Shown piece after piece: positions 18,338 through 27,299 of a DNA stretch of 64,000 nucleotides. Each line of letters opens with the position of its first letter. Position 1 is the stretch's first letter. This stretch comes from Clostridiales bacterium (lineage in GTDB: Bacteria; Bacillota; Clostridia; Oscillospirales; Oscillospiraceae). Location of the stretch: NCBI GenBank assembly GCA_021202515.1, contig JAJQCW010000026.1, positions 1 through 64,000 of the forward strand, given 5' to 3'. Under the pieces are notes generated by a model that was not told the origin of the DNA, did not search any database, and saw only the letters and a list, made by a program, of their open reading frames with translations. The position numbers were made by a program, and so were the translations under genes.

Positions 18338-18493
18338 AGTGAAAATTCTCCTTTTGCGCTCCGGCGGAGCCAAAGCGCCCATGATCCGCCCAGGACCGGC
18401 GCGCAGAATGATCCCTCTGCCACAGGCCGCCTGACGGTAGCTCGTCCCGGTCCGCCGCGATGGACAGCAGGCGTCAGAACAAAGCACGACTCT

Positions 18494-18522
18494 ATTATAC
18501 GGAAAAAGAACCCTGATTGCAA
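18494..18522 (-). promoter_or_regulatory. purA promoter
   Basis: On the minus strand TTGCAA (complement of 18517-18522) stands 17 bp before TATAAT (complement of 18494-18499). It would give a leader of about 150 nt containing mutually exclusive stems such as GGACCGG...CCGGTCC and CGCCTG...CAGGCG. Confidence 0.75.
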
Positions 18523-18591
18523 GGGCGTACAGGGAATTTGTCAGGACAACAACAGTAAAAAGTCCAAAAAAGTTCCGCCTGCCGCCGCAGC

Positions 18592-19317
18592 TCAGGTTTC
18601 GCCGTCCGCCAGCCAGCGGGGAGCCTCCCGAAGCCACTGGGTCAGTTCCTCCTGGGCCTGTTGCAGCCAGACCCGCCGGGGTGCGTCCTCCGGCTTGGCG
18701 GAGCGCTCCAGCCCCCGGAGCAGCTTCTCGTTCTTCTCCACCAGGGCGCGGAGGGCCTCCAGCCGTTCCGGTTCCCGCACCCAATGGGCGGGCCGTCCCG
18801 CCAGTTCCTCCGCCGGGGAGAGGGGGGCCTCCTGGCCGCCCTCGGCCAGCAGCAGGGCGTACCACCTGGCCCCTTCCCGGACCACCCGCTCCCGGCGGAC
18901 GGCGTAGCCGTTGGCCGCCAGCCAGCGGCGCAGCTCCGGCTGGGAGCGCTGGGGCTGCAAAATCAGCCGGACGCCCTGCTTGGTCCAGGGCGCGGCCTCC
19001 AGAATGTGCAAAATCATCTCGCCGCCCATGCCGAAGATGGTCACGGCGTCGGCTTCGCCGGGGGCAATGCCCTCCAGACCGGGGCAGAGCCGCAGCTCCA
19101 CCTGGTCCTCCAGCCCGTACCGCCGAACGGTGGCCTCCGCCCGGCTCAGAGGGCCGGGGCGGATGTCGGAGGCGATGGCCCGGCTGATTTTTCCCTCCAG
19201 CAACAGCGCGGCGGGGAGGTGGGCGTGGTCGGTCCCCACGTCACAGAGACGCGCCCCCTCCGGCACCCAGTCGGCGGCGGCCCGGAGCCGGGGCGTCAGT
19301 TGTATCGTCTGTTTCAT
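18592..19317 (-). CDS. trmK: tRNA (adenine(22)-N1)-methyltransferase, TrmK family
   Basis: A 241-residue class I SAM methyltransferase that makes m1A22 in tRNA. Motif I is ARLCDVGTDHAHLP, followed by AIASDIRPGPLSRAE (motif II) and the family's VTIFGMGGEMI catalytic stretch. RLILQPQRSQPELRRWL and a C-terminal coiled coil complete the TrmK fold. The start is the ATG at 19317 (AAAGGAAAC). It ends 254 bp before purA, which has its own promoter. Confidence 0.92.
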   Translation of the reverse strand: MKQTIQLTPRLRAAADWVPEGARLCDVGTDHAHLPAALLLEGKISRAIASDIRPGPLSRAEATVRRYGLEDQVELRLCPGLEGIAPGEADAVTIFGMGGEMILHILEAAPWTKQGVRLILQPQRSQPELRRWLAANGYAVRRERVVREGARWYALLLAEGGQEAPLSPAEELAGRPAHWVREPERLEALRALVEKNEKLLRGLERSAKPEDAPRRVWLQQAQEELTQWLREAPRWLADGET

Positions 19318-19525
19318 GTTTCCTTTATCTATAAACGGAGAAATCCCGGAAGCGCGATGCACCCCAGGAACTATAAGATAGCAAAAAAGTGATTTTTGCA
19401 AAACAAAGATGTTGAAAAATGCGAAAGCCCTCCGCAGGAGTTTTGCCGCTTTGCGGCAAAATAAATTGAAATCCGTGCTTATAGCCGGGCATATACCGGC
19501 AAAGCACACAGGCAGGGAGCGCAGC

Positions 19526-19673
19526 GGAAGTGCCGCTTGACGGCGGAGGCCCCAAACGTGCGCGCTTGCGCGTGCGCTGCCGGGGCCGCATTTTCGACCA
19601 AAATCCGTGATTTTGGTCGAGAGCCTGTCTTTGACAGACTCAGAGTCCCGGAAGCGCAGCCGCGTTCCGGGAC
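19526..19673. repeat. hairpin-rich intergenic repeat cluster
   Basis: The 384-bp gap 19318-19701 holds no gene. It contains an inverted copy of the dispersed GTCAAGCGGCACTT repeat (19526-19552). Two perfect hairpins follow: TCGACCAAAATC with its complement (19594-19605 / 19609-19620) and GTCCCGGAA with its complement (19645-19653 / 19665-19673), with a weaker stem between them. One of these may terminate the DUF1858 gene. Confidence 0.65.
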
Positions 19674-19701
19674 CTGACCAGGTTTAAAACCAGCGTGACA
19701 C

Positions 19702-19908
19702 TTACTCTTTCAGGGCCATATGGCTGTAGATCTCGTCCAGCAACGTGTCGCAGTCGATGCCATGGACATAGCAGGCTTCCTCGATGGTCTCGCCCTGAGA
19801 GGCGGGGCAGTACAGGCAGTGCATCCCGGCGGCCATGAAGATGGGAGCGGTGTCCGGCGCAATGGCGAGGACCTCACCAATGATGGTGTCTTTTGTAATT
19901 TCAGGCAT
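19702..19908 (-). CDS. DUF1858 domain protein
   Basis: A 68-residue protein composed of one DUF1858 unit: ITKDTIIGEVLAIAP, then AAGMHCLYCPASQGETIEEA. The HCLYC motif is the conserved CxxC of this family, which also occurs fused to hybrid-cluster or ScdA-type proteins and may bind a metal or Fe-S centre. GGAGGTG precedes the ATG. It is monocistronic, with a near-consensus promoter. Confidence 0.88.
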   Translation of the reverse strand: MPEITKDTIIGEVLAIAPDTAPIFMAAGMHCLYCPASQGETIEEACYVHGIDCDTLLDEIYSHMALKE

Positions 19909-19937
19909 GGTAACACCTCCAAATCGTATTATAGCTT

Positions 19938-19966
19938 ATTATACCCGGCCCCGCTGGACTTTTCAA
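19938..19966 (-). promoter_or_regulatory. promoter of DUF1858 gene
   Basis: TTGAAA (complement of 19961-19966), a 17-bp spacer and TATAAT (complement of 19938-19943). Confidence 0.75.
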
Positions 19967-20028
19967 TATCCAAATTGTGAAATTCTCACGCAGCCGCAAA
20001 AATTCCTGTTTCGGGCCGTTCCCGCCCC

Positions 20029-20057
20029 TTGCCTTTTGGAGCAGGGAACGGTATAAT
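20029..20057 (+). promoter_or_regulatory. trkA promoter
   Basis: TTGCCT (20029-20034), a 17-bp spacer and TATAAT (20052-20057), 53 bp before trkA. Confidence 0.7.
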
Positions 20058-20109
20058 GCACAGTGTATTAAGAGAAAAACGGCGAAACGCCGAAGAAGGC
20101 GGAACAACC

Positions 20110-21510
20110 ATGAAAATCATCATTGTAGGCTGCGGCAAAGTGGGGTACACCCTGGCCGATACCCTCAGCGGCGAAAACCACGACGTCACCGTCATCGACA
20201 ACAACCAGGAGAAGCTGGACCGGCTGGCCAACGAGCTGGACGTGGCGGCGGTGGCGGGCAACGGGGCCAGCTACCGGGTCCTCCAGGAGGCCGGTGTGGA
20301 GGACTGCGAGGTGCTCATCGCCGCCACCAGCCAGGACGAGGTCAATATGCTCTGCTGCCTGATCGCCCGGAAAGCGGGCCGGTGCAGGACCATCGCCCGT
20401 GTGCGGGACCCCAATTATTATTCCGAAATCGGCTTCATTCAGGAGGAGCTGGGCCTCTCCCTGGCCATCAACCCGGAGCTGAACGCGGCCATGGCCTGTT
20501 ACCAGTTGGTGCGCGCTCCCTTCGCCATGGCGATGGACACCTTTGCCAACGGCAAGGTGGAGATGATCACCTTCGACCTGCCCGACAACTCCCCGTGGAT
20601 CGGCAAGAGCCTGATGGAGATCACCCAGTCCAGCCGGAACCCCCTGCTGATCGCCATCGTCACCCGGCGGCACAAGGCCATTATCCCCAACGGCAGCACC
20701 GTCATAGAGCGGGGGGACCGCCTCTCCCTGATGCTGGATGCCCAGTACCTCCGGGCCACGCTGGAGAGCATCGGCGTGCGGGTGCGGCCCATCCGCACGG
20801 TGGTCATCGCCGGCGGCGGCAACGTGGGCTATTACCTGGCCAAACGCCTGTGCGAGACGACCCGGCTGAAAATCACCATCATCGAGCCGAACCGGGCCAG
20901 GTGCGACACCCTCAACGACCTGCTGCCCAAGGTCAATGTCATCTACGGCGACCCGTGCAGCGAAAGCCTGCTGATGGAGGAGGGTATCGACGAGGCCGAC
21001 GCTTTTTGCTCTCTGCTGGGTACCGACTCGGAAAACATTATGCTCAGTATGTTTGTCAGCAAGGTCTCCAACGCCAAGGTCATCACCCGCATCAACAAGA
21101 TGTCCATGAGCGGCGTCATCAACGAGCTGCCCTTGGGGGCCATTGTCTCTCCCAAGGCGCTGACGGCAGAGCACATCCTTCGCTATGTGCGGGCCATGGG
21201 CAACTCCGCCGGGTCCAGCAGCATGGAGGCGGTCTACCGCCTGGCCAGCGACCAGGTGGAGGCCATCTCCTTCACGGTGGAGAGCGCTTCGGCGGCCACC
21301 GGGCGGCGGCTGATGGACCTGCACACCCGCAGCGGGATACTGGTCTGCGCCGTCATCCGGGAGGGGAAGATCACCATCCCCTCCGGCCAGGATATGATTT
21401 TGCCGGGAGACCAGGTGGTTATCGTCACCACCCGGCGGGGTATCTGTGACGTGACGGACATCCTGAGCAGAGGCGCAGGCGGCGGAAGCAGCGCTCATCG
21501 GCAGCGATAA
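20110..21510 (+). CDS. trkA: Trk system potassium uptake regulatory subunit TrkA
   Basis: A 466-residue cytoplasmic gating subunit. It has two Rossmann RCK-N domains (IVGCGKVGYTLADTL at residue 4 and IAGGGNVGYYLAKRL near 235), each followed by an RCK-C domain. It binds NAD(H)/ATP and assembles on TrkH to gate K+ uptake. The start is at MKIIIVG because the nucleotide fold begins there and AAGGCGGA lies upstream. trkH follows after 31 bp, forming one operon. This is the full-length tandem form rather than single-domain KtrA. Confidence 0.95.
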   Translation: MKIIIVGCGKVGYTLADTLSGENHDVTVIDNNQEKLDRLANELDVAAVAGNGASYRVLQEAGVEDCEVLIAATSQDEVNMLCCLIARKAGRCRTIARVRDPNYYSEIGFIQEELGLSLAINPELNAAMACYQLVRAPFAMAMDTFANGKVEMITFDLPDNSPWIGKSLMEITQSSRNPLLIAIVTRRHKAIIPNGSTVIERGDRLSLMLDAQYLRATLESIGVRVRPIRTVVIAGGGNVGYYLAKRLCETTRLKITIIEPNRARCDTLNDLLPKVNVIYGDPCSESLLMEEGIDEADAFCSLLGTDSENIMLSMFVSKVSNAKVITRINKMSMSGVINELPLGAIVSPKALTAEHILRYVRAMGNSAGSSSMEAVYRLASDQVEAISFTVESASAATGRRLMDLHTRSGILVCAVIREGKITIPSGQDMILPGDQVVIVTTRRGICDVTDILSRGAGGGSSAHRQR

Positions 21511-21541
21511 ATGAATGTGAGAGGCATGGCCTGAATTATTT

Positions 21542-22987
21542 ATGAACTATCGGAGTATTATCAACATATTGGGGTGGATCACCGGCATTGAGGGCGCTTT
21601 TATGCTGCTGCCACTGCTGTGCGCCCTGGTGTACGGCGAGCGGACGGGCATTTTCTTCGCCCTGTGCGCGGCGGGGTGCTTCCTGGCCTGTCTGGGGCTG
21701 ACCCGCATCAAGCGGCGCAAGGACCGCTTTTACGCCAGAGAGGGCTATGTCACCGTGGCGCTGGCGTGGATCGTGATGTCCCTCATTGGCGCGCTGCCCT
21801 TCACCCTCAGCGGGGAAATTCCCAACTATCTGGACGCGGTGTTTGAGACGGTGTCCGGCTTCACAACCACCGGCGCCAGCATTTTGGACGACGTGGAGGC
21901 CCTGAGCCACTGTATGCTCTTCTGGCGGAGCTTCACCCACTGGGTGGGCGGCATGGGCGTGCTGGTTTTTGTGCTGGCCATCCTGCCCCTGGCGGGGGGC
22001 GGCTCCAGCTTCGCCCTGATGCAGGCGGAAAGCCCCGGCCCCTCGGTCTCCAAGCTGGTGCCCCACCTGAAAGCCACCGCCCGGAATCTCTACACCATCT
22101 ACACCGGTCTGACGGTGACGCAAATCATTTTGATGTGCCTGGGCGGGATGCCCCTGTTCGACTCCCTGTGCATCGCCTTCGGCACGGCGGGCACCGGCGG
22201 CTTCGGCGTGCTGGGCGACTCCTGCGCCGCCTACAGCACCTACCTCCAGGTGGTCATCACCGTTTTTATGGTGCTGTTTGGCATCAACTTTGAGTTCTTT
22301 TTCCTCTGCACCCTCCGCCGGTTCCGGGAGGCCGGGAAGATGGAGGAGGTGCGGTGGTATCTGATCATCTTCGTGGGCGCGACCCTGCTGGTGGGAGTGG
22401 ACGTGTTCTGTAAGCAGGGGGGCGGCCTGCTCTACGACTTGCAGCAGAGCGCCTTCCAGGTGGCCAGCGTCATGACCACCACCGGCTTCTCCACCTGCGA
22501 CTTCGACCAGTGGCCCATGTTCGCCAGGATGATTTTGGTGACCATCATGTTCTCCGGGGCCTGCGCCGGCAGCACCGGCGGCGGCCTGAAGGTCAGCCGC
22601 ATCCTGCTCTACGCCAAGGCAGGCGTCCGGGAGGCCCGTGCCCTCATCCAGCCCCGGCGGGTCAGCGCTGTGCGGCTCAATGGCAGCAGCGTGGAGCGCT
22701 CGGTCCTCCAGGGGGCCATGATGTTCCTGGCCTGCTACCTGGGCATTTACGTGGTTTCCATGCTGCTTTTGGCGCTGGACTGCGAGGACTTCACCACCTG
22801 CTTCACCGCCGTGGCCGCCACCATCAACAACATCGGCCCCGGCCTGGCCCAGGTGGGTCCGGCGTGTAACTACGGATTCCTGTCCCCGCTGTCCAAGCTG
22901 ACGCTGATTTTCGACATGCTGGCGGGGCGGCTGGAGGTGTTCCCCATGCTGATTTTGCTGTTCCCCTCCACCTGGAAAAGGAAATGA
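21542..22987 (+). CDS. trkH: Trk/Ktr potassium transporter membrane subunit TrkH
   Basis: A 481-residue K+ translocating subunit with four M1-P-M2 repeats. The filter glycines are visible in TTGASIL, GTGGFGVLG, TTGFSTCD and NNIGPGLAQVG. SGACAGSTGGGLK precedes the intramembrane loop that gates the pore. It pairs with TrkA immediately upstream. No strong ribosome binding site precedes the ATG, so translation may depend on coupling to trkA. A heptad-repeat array begins directly after the stop codon. Confidence 0.95.
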   Translation: MNYRSIINILGWITGIEGAFMLLPLLCALVYGERTGIFFALCAAGCFLACLGLTRIKRRKDRFYAREGYVTVALAWIVMSLIGALPFTLSGEIPNYLDAVFETVSGFTTTGASILDDVEALSHCMLFWRSFTHWVGGMGVLVFVLAILPLAGGGSSFALMQAESPGPSVSKLVPHLKATARNLYTIYTGLTVTQIILMCLGGMPLFDSLCIAFGTAGTGGFGVLGDSCAAYSTYLQVVITVFMVLFGINFEFFFLCTLRRFREAGKMEEVRWYLIIFVGATLLVGVDVFCKQGGGLLYDLQQSAFQVASVMTTTGFSTCDFDQWPMFARMILVTIMFSGACAGSTGGGLKVSRILLYAKAGVREARALIQPRRVSAVRLNGSSVERSVLQGAMMFLACYLGIYVVSMLLLALDCEDFTTCFTAVAATINNIGPGLAQVGPACNYGFLSPLSKLTLIFDMLAGRLEVFPMLILLFPSTWKRK

Positions 22988-23074
22988 GCAATTAGCAATG
23001 CGCTGACCAATTAGCAATTTGCAATTAGCAATGTGCTGACCAATTAGCAATTTGCAATTAGCAATGTGCAATGA
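22988..23074 (-). repeat. heptanucleotide-period array abutting trkH stop (locus A)
   Basis: Read on the minus strand this is a run of TTGCACA, TTGCTAA and TTGCAAA units ending at the trkH stop codon. It includes two perfect 33-bp tandem copies (23002-23034 and 23035-23067). Confidence 0.85.
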
Positions 23075-23143
23075 CGCAAACCAGCCGTTTCTGCGATGAA
23101 GTGTGCAGAGCAAAGATTTCTTCGCATAAGTGCAAAAAGTATT

Positions 23144-23170
23144 CCCCCGGCGCTGCCGGGGGCTTTCTTT
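23144..23170 (+). terminator. terminator of trkAH operon
   Basis: CCCCCGGC - GCT - GCCGGGGG (23144-23151 / 23155-23162) followed by CTTTCTTTT. Confidence 0.9.
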
Positions 23171-23349
23171 TGCCTGTTCGAGAAAAATTTGCGCCGTGCC
23201 AAATTTTTTGTGATAATCCGGCCCTCTGCCACGTCTAATGTACCAGATTTCAAAAAAAGGCAACACCTCCGGCGAGTTTGAGACCGTAGAGGAGGGCGAC
23301 AGATCTGCGGGCTGACCGCTTTCCACAGGCTGAGGAAACCACAATGACA

Positions 23350-23378
23350 AAAGGGGCGGCAGATGCGTTCTGCCGCCC
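23350..23378 (-). terminator. terminator of small membrane protein gene (and phosphate operon)
   Basis: A perfect 10-bp stem GGGCGGCAGA (23354-23363 / 23369-23378), followed on the minus strand by CTTTTGT. Confidence 0.85.
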
Positions 23379-23409
23379 ATCATGTTTCCAGAGGGTGAAT
23401 TGTCTGGTC

Positions 23410-23703
23410 TCAAAACTCCGTGTGCAGGTACAGATACAGCACCCCGCCCCACAGTCCGATGAGAATGGCGGGATACCCTGCGGCGCACAGCAGCCAGCCC
23501 CACTGGATGGGGTGCCCCAGCACCGCCCAGACCGCCAGGCAGACCCCGCCGCCGATGACGCCCCACAGGAGGGTGTTCAGCATCAAGAAAAGCTTGCAGC
23601 CCAACAGACTGATGCCCTCTGTGGCGGGTTTTGTGATTTCCTGTTTGCCCGTCCGCAGCAGCCAGTTCAATAGCTGCTGGACGATTCCGATTTGCATTGT
23701 CAT
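23410..23703 (-). CDS. small integral membrane protein (97 aa)
   Basis: Begins MTMQIGIVQQLLNWLLRTGK. Two strongly hydrophobic spans (about residues 32-60 and 66-92) make it a two-helix membrane protein with a short amphipathic N-terminus. The start ATG at 23703 follows GAGGTG. It lies 67 bp after phoU on the same strand and ahead of the first terminator, so it probably shares the phosphate transcript. I recognise no family. Confidence 0.65.
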   Translation of the reverse strand: MTMQIGIVQQLLNWLLRTGKQEITKPATEGISLLGCKLFLMLNTLLWGVIGGGVCLAVWAVLGHPIQWGWLLCAAGYPAILIGLWGGVLYLYLHTEF

Positions 23704-23770
23704 CGTATTTTCACCTCTTACTCTTTTTTCGATGATATCTCTGGGGAATTGACGCTGATTTGCAGCGGGG

Positions 23771-24463
23771 TTATCTCTGGCTGGGTTCCGCTCCAAAGCT
23801 TTCCCCGTCAAGCTGTTCGGGGTGAACGCCCAGGATGGAGAACTCCACCCACTCCGCGATGTTGGTGGCGTGGTCGCCGATGCGCTCCAGGTACTTGGCG
23901 ATCATCAGGAAGTCCAGCGCCTGCTGCCCACAACTGGGGTCCTTGGCGATAAGGCCGATCAGCTCGTGCTGGATGGTGATGAACAGGCCGTCCACCTGGT
24001 CGTCGGCCTCGATGACCTCCTGGGCCAGCTTGAGGTCCTGCTCCACATAGGCGTTGATGCACTTCTGCACCATCTCGATGGTGGCCTGGGCCATGGCCGC
24101 GATGTGGTCCACCTTTTTGATGTAGTCCTGACTGGTCAGGGCCAGCACGATTTCCGCGATGTCCCCGGCCTGGTCGCCGATGCGCTCCATGTCGGAGATC
24201 ATTTTCAGCGCGGAGGAGATCTGTCGCAGGTCGCGGGCCACCGGCTGCTGTTTCAGCAGCAGTTTCAGGCACAGGGACTCGATGTCCCGCTCCATATGGT
24301 CGATTTCCGCGTCCATTTCGATGGTTTTCCGGGCCAGCTCCGGGTCCTTCTCCATCAGGGACCTGGCGGCAGAGTCAATGGCCTGCTCGCAACTGGCTCC
24401 CATCTGGATCAGGCTGCGGTTGAGCTGGCTCAACTGTTCTTCAAAGGTTTTTCTGGGTTTCAT
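23771..24463 (-). CDS. phoU: phosphate signalling protein PhoU
   Basis: A 230-residue all-helical protein made of two three-helix PhoU units with paired metal-binding motifs (MERIGDQAGDIAE near residue 90 and LERIGDHATNIAEW near 195; consensus ERxGDxxxxIxE). It couples the Pst transporter to the PhoR kinase and restrains phosphate uptake. The ATG at 24463 has GGAAGGA upstream. It is the last canonical gene of the pst operon, 23 bp after pstB. Confidence 0.96.
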   Translation of the reverse strand: MKPRKTFEEQLSQLNRSLIQMGASCEQAIDSAARSLMEKDPELARKTIEMDAEIDHMERDIESLCLKLLLKQQPVARDLRQISSALKMISDMERIGDQAGDIAEIVLALTSQDYIKKVDHIAAMAQATIEMVQKCINAYVEQDLKLAQEVIEADDQVDGLFITIQHELIGLIAKDPSCGQQALDFLMIAKYLERIGDHATNIAEWVEFSILGVHPEQLDGESFGAEPSQR

Positions 24464-24486
24464 AGTAGTTCCTTCCTTTCCCGCCG

Positions 24487-25266
24487 TTATCCAAACCGGC
24501 CGGTGATGTAATCCTCGGTCCGCTGGTCCTTCGGCATGGAGAAGATCTGGTCGGTCTTGCCGAACTCTACCAGTTCCCCCAACAGGAAGAAGGCGGTGTT
24601 GTCGCTGATGCGGACGGCCTGCTGCATGTTGTGGGTGACGATGACCACGGTGTAATTCTTTTTCAGCTCGCTCATCAGCTCCTCGATTTTCATGGTGGAG
24701 CCGGGGTCCAGGGCGGAGGTGGGTTCGTCCATCAGCAGCACCTCCGGCTTTACCGCCAGGGCGCGGGCGATGCACAGCCGCTGCTGCTGGCCGCCGGAGA
24801 GACCCAAGGCACTCTTTTTCAGACGGTCCTTGACCTCGTCCCACAGGGCGGCCCCCCGCAGGGACTCCTCCACCAGCTCATCCAGCTTGGCGCGGTTCTT
24901 GATGCCATGAATTTTGGGGCCATAGGTGATGTTGTCGTAGATGGACATGGGGAAGGGGTTGGCCTTCTGAAAGACCATGCCCACCTTGCGGCGCAGCTCG
25001 TTGACGTCCTGTTCCTTGGCGAAGATGTCCTTGCCGTGGAGTTTGACCTCGCCGGTGATCTTCACACCCTCAACCAGGTCGTTCATCCGGTTCAGCGTCT
25101 TTAAAAAGGTGGACTTGCCGCAGCCGGATGGACCGATGAAGGCGGTGATCTCCCGCTCGTTGATGTCCATATCAATGCCCTTCAACGCCTGGAAGGTGCC
25201 GTAATACAGTTCCAGGTTGCGGGCCGTCATGACCGGCGCGGCCTGGGTGATTTCCTGTGTGCTCAT
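24487..25266 (-). CDS. pstB: phosphate ABC transporter ATP-binding protein PstB
   Basis: A 259-residue ATPase that powers the PstCA permease. It has Walker [10 protein letters not shown], the Q-loop in [12 protein letters not shown] (the [11 protein letters not shown] block is PstB-specific), signature LSGGQQQRL, Walker [13 protein letters not shown] and switch His in [12 protein letters not shown]. An 8-bp gap separates it from pstA. Confidence 0.97.
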   Translation of the reverse strand: MSTQEITQAAPVMTARNLELYYGTFQALKGIDMDINEREITAFIGPSGCGKSTFLKTLNRMNDLVEGVKITGEVKLHGKDIFAKEQDVNELRRKVGMVFQKANPFPMSIYDNITYGPKIHGIKNRAKLDELVEESLRGAALWDEVKDRLKKSALGLSGGQQQRLCIARALAVKPEVLLMDEPTSALDPGSTMKIEELMSELKKNYTVVIVTHNMQQAVRISDNTAFFLLGELVEFGKTDQIFSMPKDQRTEDYITGRFG

Positions 25267-25274
25267 AGTAGCTC

Positions 25275-26117
25275 TTACCCTTTCTTCAGCTTTGTCTTGG
25301 CAAATTTCGCCATAAAGTTGATGATTAAGACAATTATCATCAGAATGGCGGCGATGGCGAAGGCCAAATCGACCTCGCCGTACTCCTGGTAGTAGACGTA
25401 CAGCATGACGCTCAGGGAGCCGCTGCTGGTGTGCAGGGCCTGGAGGTAGTTGGTGACCAGCTTGTAGCCGGTGCCGGCGGTGTACAGCAGCGCCGCGCTC
25501 TCGCCCACGATCTTACCCACGGAGAGGATGGCACCGCCCACCACGCCGTCCAGAGTGCAGGGCAGGACGATGGTCCAGATGGTGTGCCATTTGGTGGCGC
25601 CCAGGCCCACGGAGCCTTCCCGGTAGGACTGGGGAACCGTTTTCAGCGCCTCCTGGGTGGTGCGGAGAATGTTGGGGAGGATCATAATGGCCAGGGTGAG
25701 AGAACCGGCCAGAATGCCGGACCCCATGGACATCCCCTGGACAAAGACCATCATACCCACCAGACCGTAGATAATGGAGGGGATACCCGCCAGGCTCTCG
25801 GTGGCGAACTCGATGATGGAGACCAGCTTGCGGTTTTTGGCGTACTCTGTCAGGTAGATAGCGCCGCCGATGCCGATGGGCAGGGCCACCACCAGGGTGG
25901 TCAGAATCAGGTATAGGGTGAAGATGATGTTGGGCAGGATGCCGATGGTGCCGTTGATGGCGCTGCGCTGGGTGGTCAGAAGCTGTACAGTGATGTAGGG
26001 GAGACCCCGCACCATGATGTACCCGATGAGGCCCACCAGCAGCGCCACCGTGATAATCACGCAGACCCAGATAATGGCTTTGACGGCGGTGTTCCACGCC
26101 TTTCTTGAACTGCTCAT
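25275..26117 (-). CDS. pstA: phosphate ABC transporter permease PstA
   Basis: A 280-residue permease with six hydrophobic helices, the EAA-loop region [21 protein letters not shown] and the [10 protein letters not shown] motif typical of PstA/PstC. The ATG overlaps the pstC stop (ATGA), so the two permeases are coupled at stoichiometric levels. Confidence 0.96.
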   Translation of the reverse strand: MSSSRKAWNTAVKAIIWVCVIITVALLVGLIGYIMVRGLPYITVQLLTTQRSAINGTIGILPNIIFTLYLILTTLVVALPIGIGGAIYLTEYAKNRKLVSIIEFATESLAGIPSIIYGLVGMMVFVQGMSMGSGILAGSLTLAIMILPNILRTTQEALKTVPQSYREGSVGLGATKWHTIWTIVLPCTLDGVVGGAILSVGKIVGESAALLYTAGTGYKLVTNYLQALHTSSGSLSVMLYVYYQEYGEVDLAFAIAAILMIIVLIINFMAKFAKTKLKKG

Positions 26118-26986
26118 TTCTTATCGTCGTCCCCTTTCTTCAACAGGCGGCCCATGACCGTGTTGATAATCATGATAAAGAGGAACAGAATCAGGCCGAT
26201 GGAGTACAGCGCCTGCCGCTGGAGGCCGCTGGAGTAGCTCATTTCCTTGGCAATGGCAGTGGTCAGGAAGGTGACGCTGGTGAACAGGCCGGGCATATTC
26301 GCCACGTTGCCAGCCACCATCATGACGGCCATGGCCTCGCCCACGGCCCGGCCAATGCCCAGCACGATACCGGCGGCCACGCCGCTCCGGGCGGCGGGAA
26401 GGGACACCTTAAAGTAGGTCTCCATCTCCGTAGCGCCCAGGGCTAGACTGCCCTCCTCATACTCCTTTGGAACGGCGGAGAGGGAGGTCTCGCTGACGCT
26501 GATGATGGAGGGGAGAATCATAATGGACAGCACGATGATAGCCGCCAGCAGGCAGGTGCCGTTTTTCAGGGAGAAAGCGCTCATGATCAGCGGCACCAGG
26601 ATGATAGCGCCCACCAGGCCGTAGACGACGGAGGGGATGCCGCTGAGCAGTTCCACTGCGGTGCGGACCACGCTCGCCGTCTTTTTCCCGGCGATTTTGG
26701 AGAGGAAAATGGCGGTCATCAATCCCACCGGCACGCCGATGAGACAGGCCCCGAAGGTACCGTAGACAGAGGCCAGGATAAAGGGTAGGATGCCGTATTT
26801 GGGGTCTGCCGCTGTGCTGGCCCATTCGGTTCCAAACAGGAAGTTGATGGGGCCGATTTTGATAATGGCGGGCAGTCCGCTGGCGATCATGTAGATCGTG
26901 ATGAGGGCCACCATTGCGATGGACACCATGCCGCAGACAAAGAACAGCCCGTTCATGAACTTTTCGATTGCGTCTCTGAGTTTCAC
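26114..26986 (-). CDS. pstC: phosphate ABC transporter permease PstC
   Basis: A 290-residue permease, partner of PstA, with six helices, SGIPSVVYGLVGA and the EAA loop LSAVPKEYEEGSLALGATEME. The likely start is the GTG at 26986 (VKLRDAIEK), preceded by GAAAGGG. Further upstream the frame runs through the intergenic repeat and does not look like protein. A 313-bp gap separates it from pstS. Confidence 0.95.
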   Translation of the reverse strand: MKLRDAIEKFMNGLFFVCGMVSIAMVALITIYMIASGLPAIIKIGPINFLFGTEWASTAADPKYGILPFILASVYGTFGACLIGVPVGLMTAIFLSKIAGKKTASVVRTAVELLSGIPSVVYGLVGAIILVPLIMSAFSLKNGTCLLAAIIVLSIMILPSIISVSETSLSAVPKEYEEGSLALGATEMETYFKVSLPAARSGVAAGIVLGIGRAVGEAMAVMMVAGNVANMPGLFTSVTFLTTAIAKEMSYSSGLQRQALYSIGLILFLFIMIINTVMGRLLKKGDDDKK

Positions 26987-27042
26987 GTTTTTGACCCTTT
27001 CTTTTGTGTTTTCGGGAAATCCCTTTGAAACAGCTATATACA

Positions 27043-27118
27043 GGAAACCCCTCCGCCACCGCCAAAGGCGGCGGCCCTCCTCTCCTTTCAGGGGAGGCAA
27101 GAGGGGGTGGTCAGTTGC
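27043..27118 (+). repeat. dispersed intergenic repeat between pstS and pstC (copy 1)
   Basis: Begins GGAAACCCCTCCGCCACCGC, then an inner GCCGCC...GGCGGC hairpin, then CTCCTTTCAGGGGAGG. It matches, in opposite orientation, the element at 56863-56935. It lies inside the pst transcript, in the 313-bp gap 26987-27299. Confidence 0.75.
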
Positions 27119-27299
27119 GGAACAAACACCTCTGTGAATCAAGTAGATTCGTTGACCGCCAAATGCTGTCCTGCTATCGCTGACTATGGGAGATATAGCC
27201 ACATCAAGGGAATCCCCCATGCTTTCATCTAAAATGCCGGAGCGGGAGCTTCTCCCGCCCCGGCTGTCATTGGGCTAAGCGAAACGGTTTGTGGTCCGG

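Noticed and set aside
22988-23074. CRISPR-like array after trkH
   Set aside because: The units are contiguous 7-mers with no unique spacers, and no cas genes are present.
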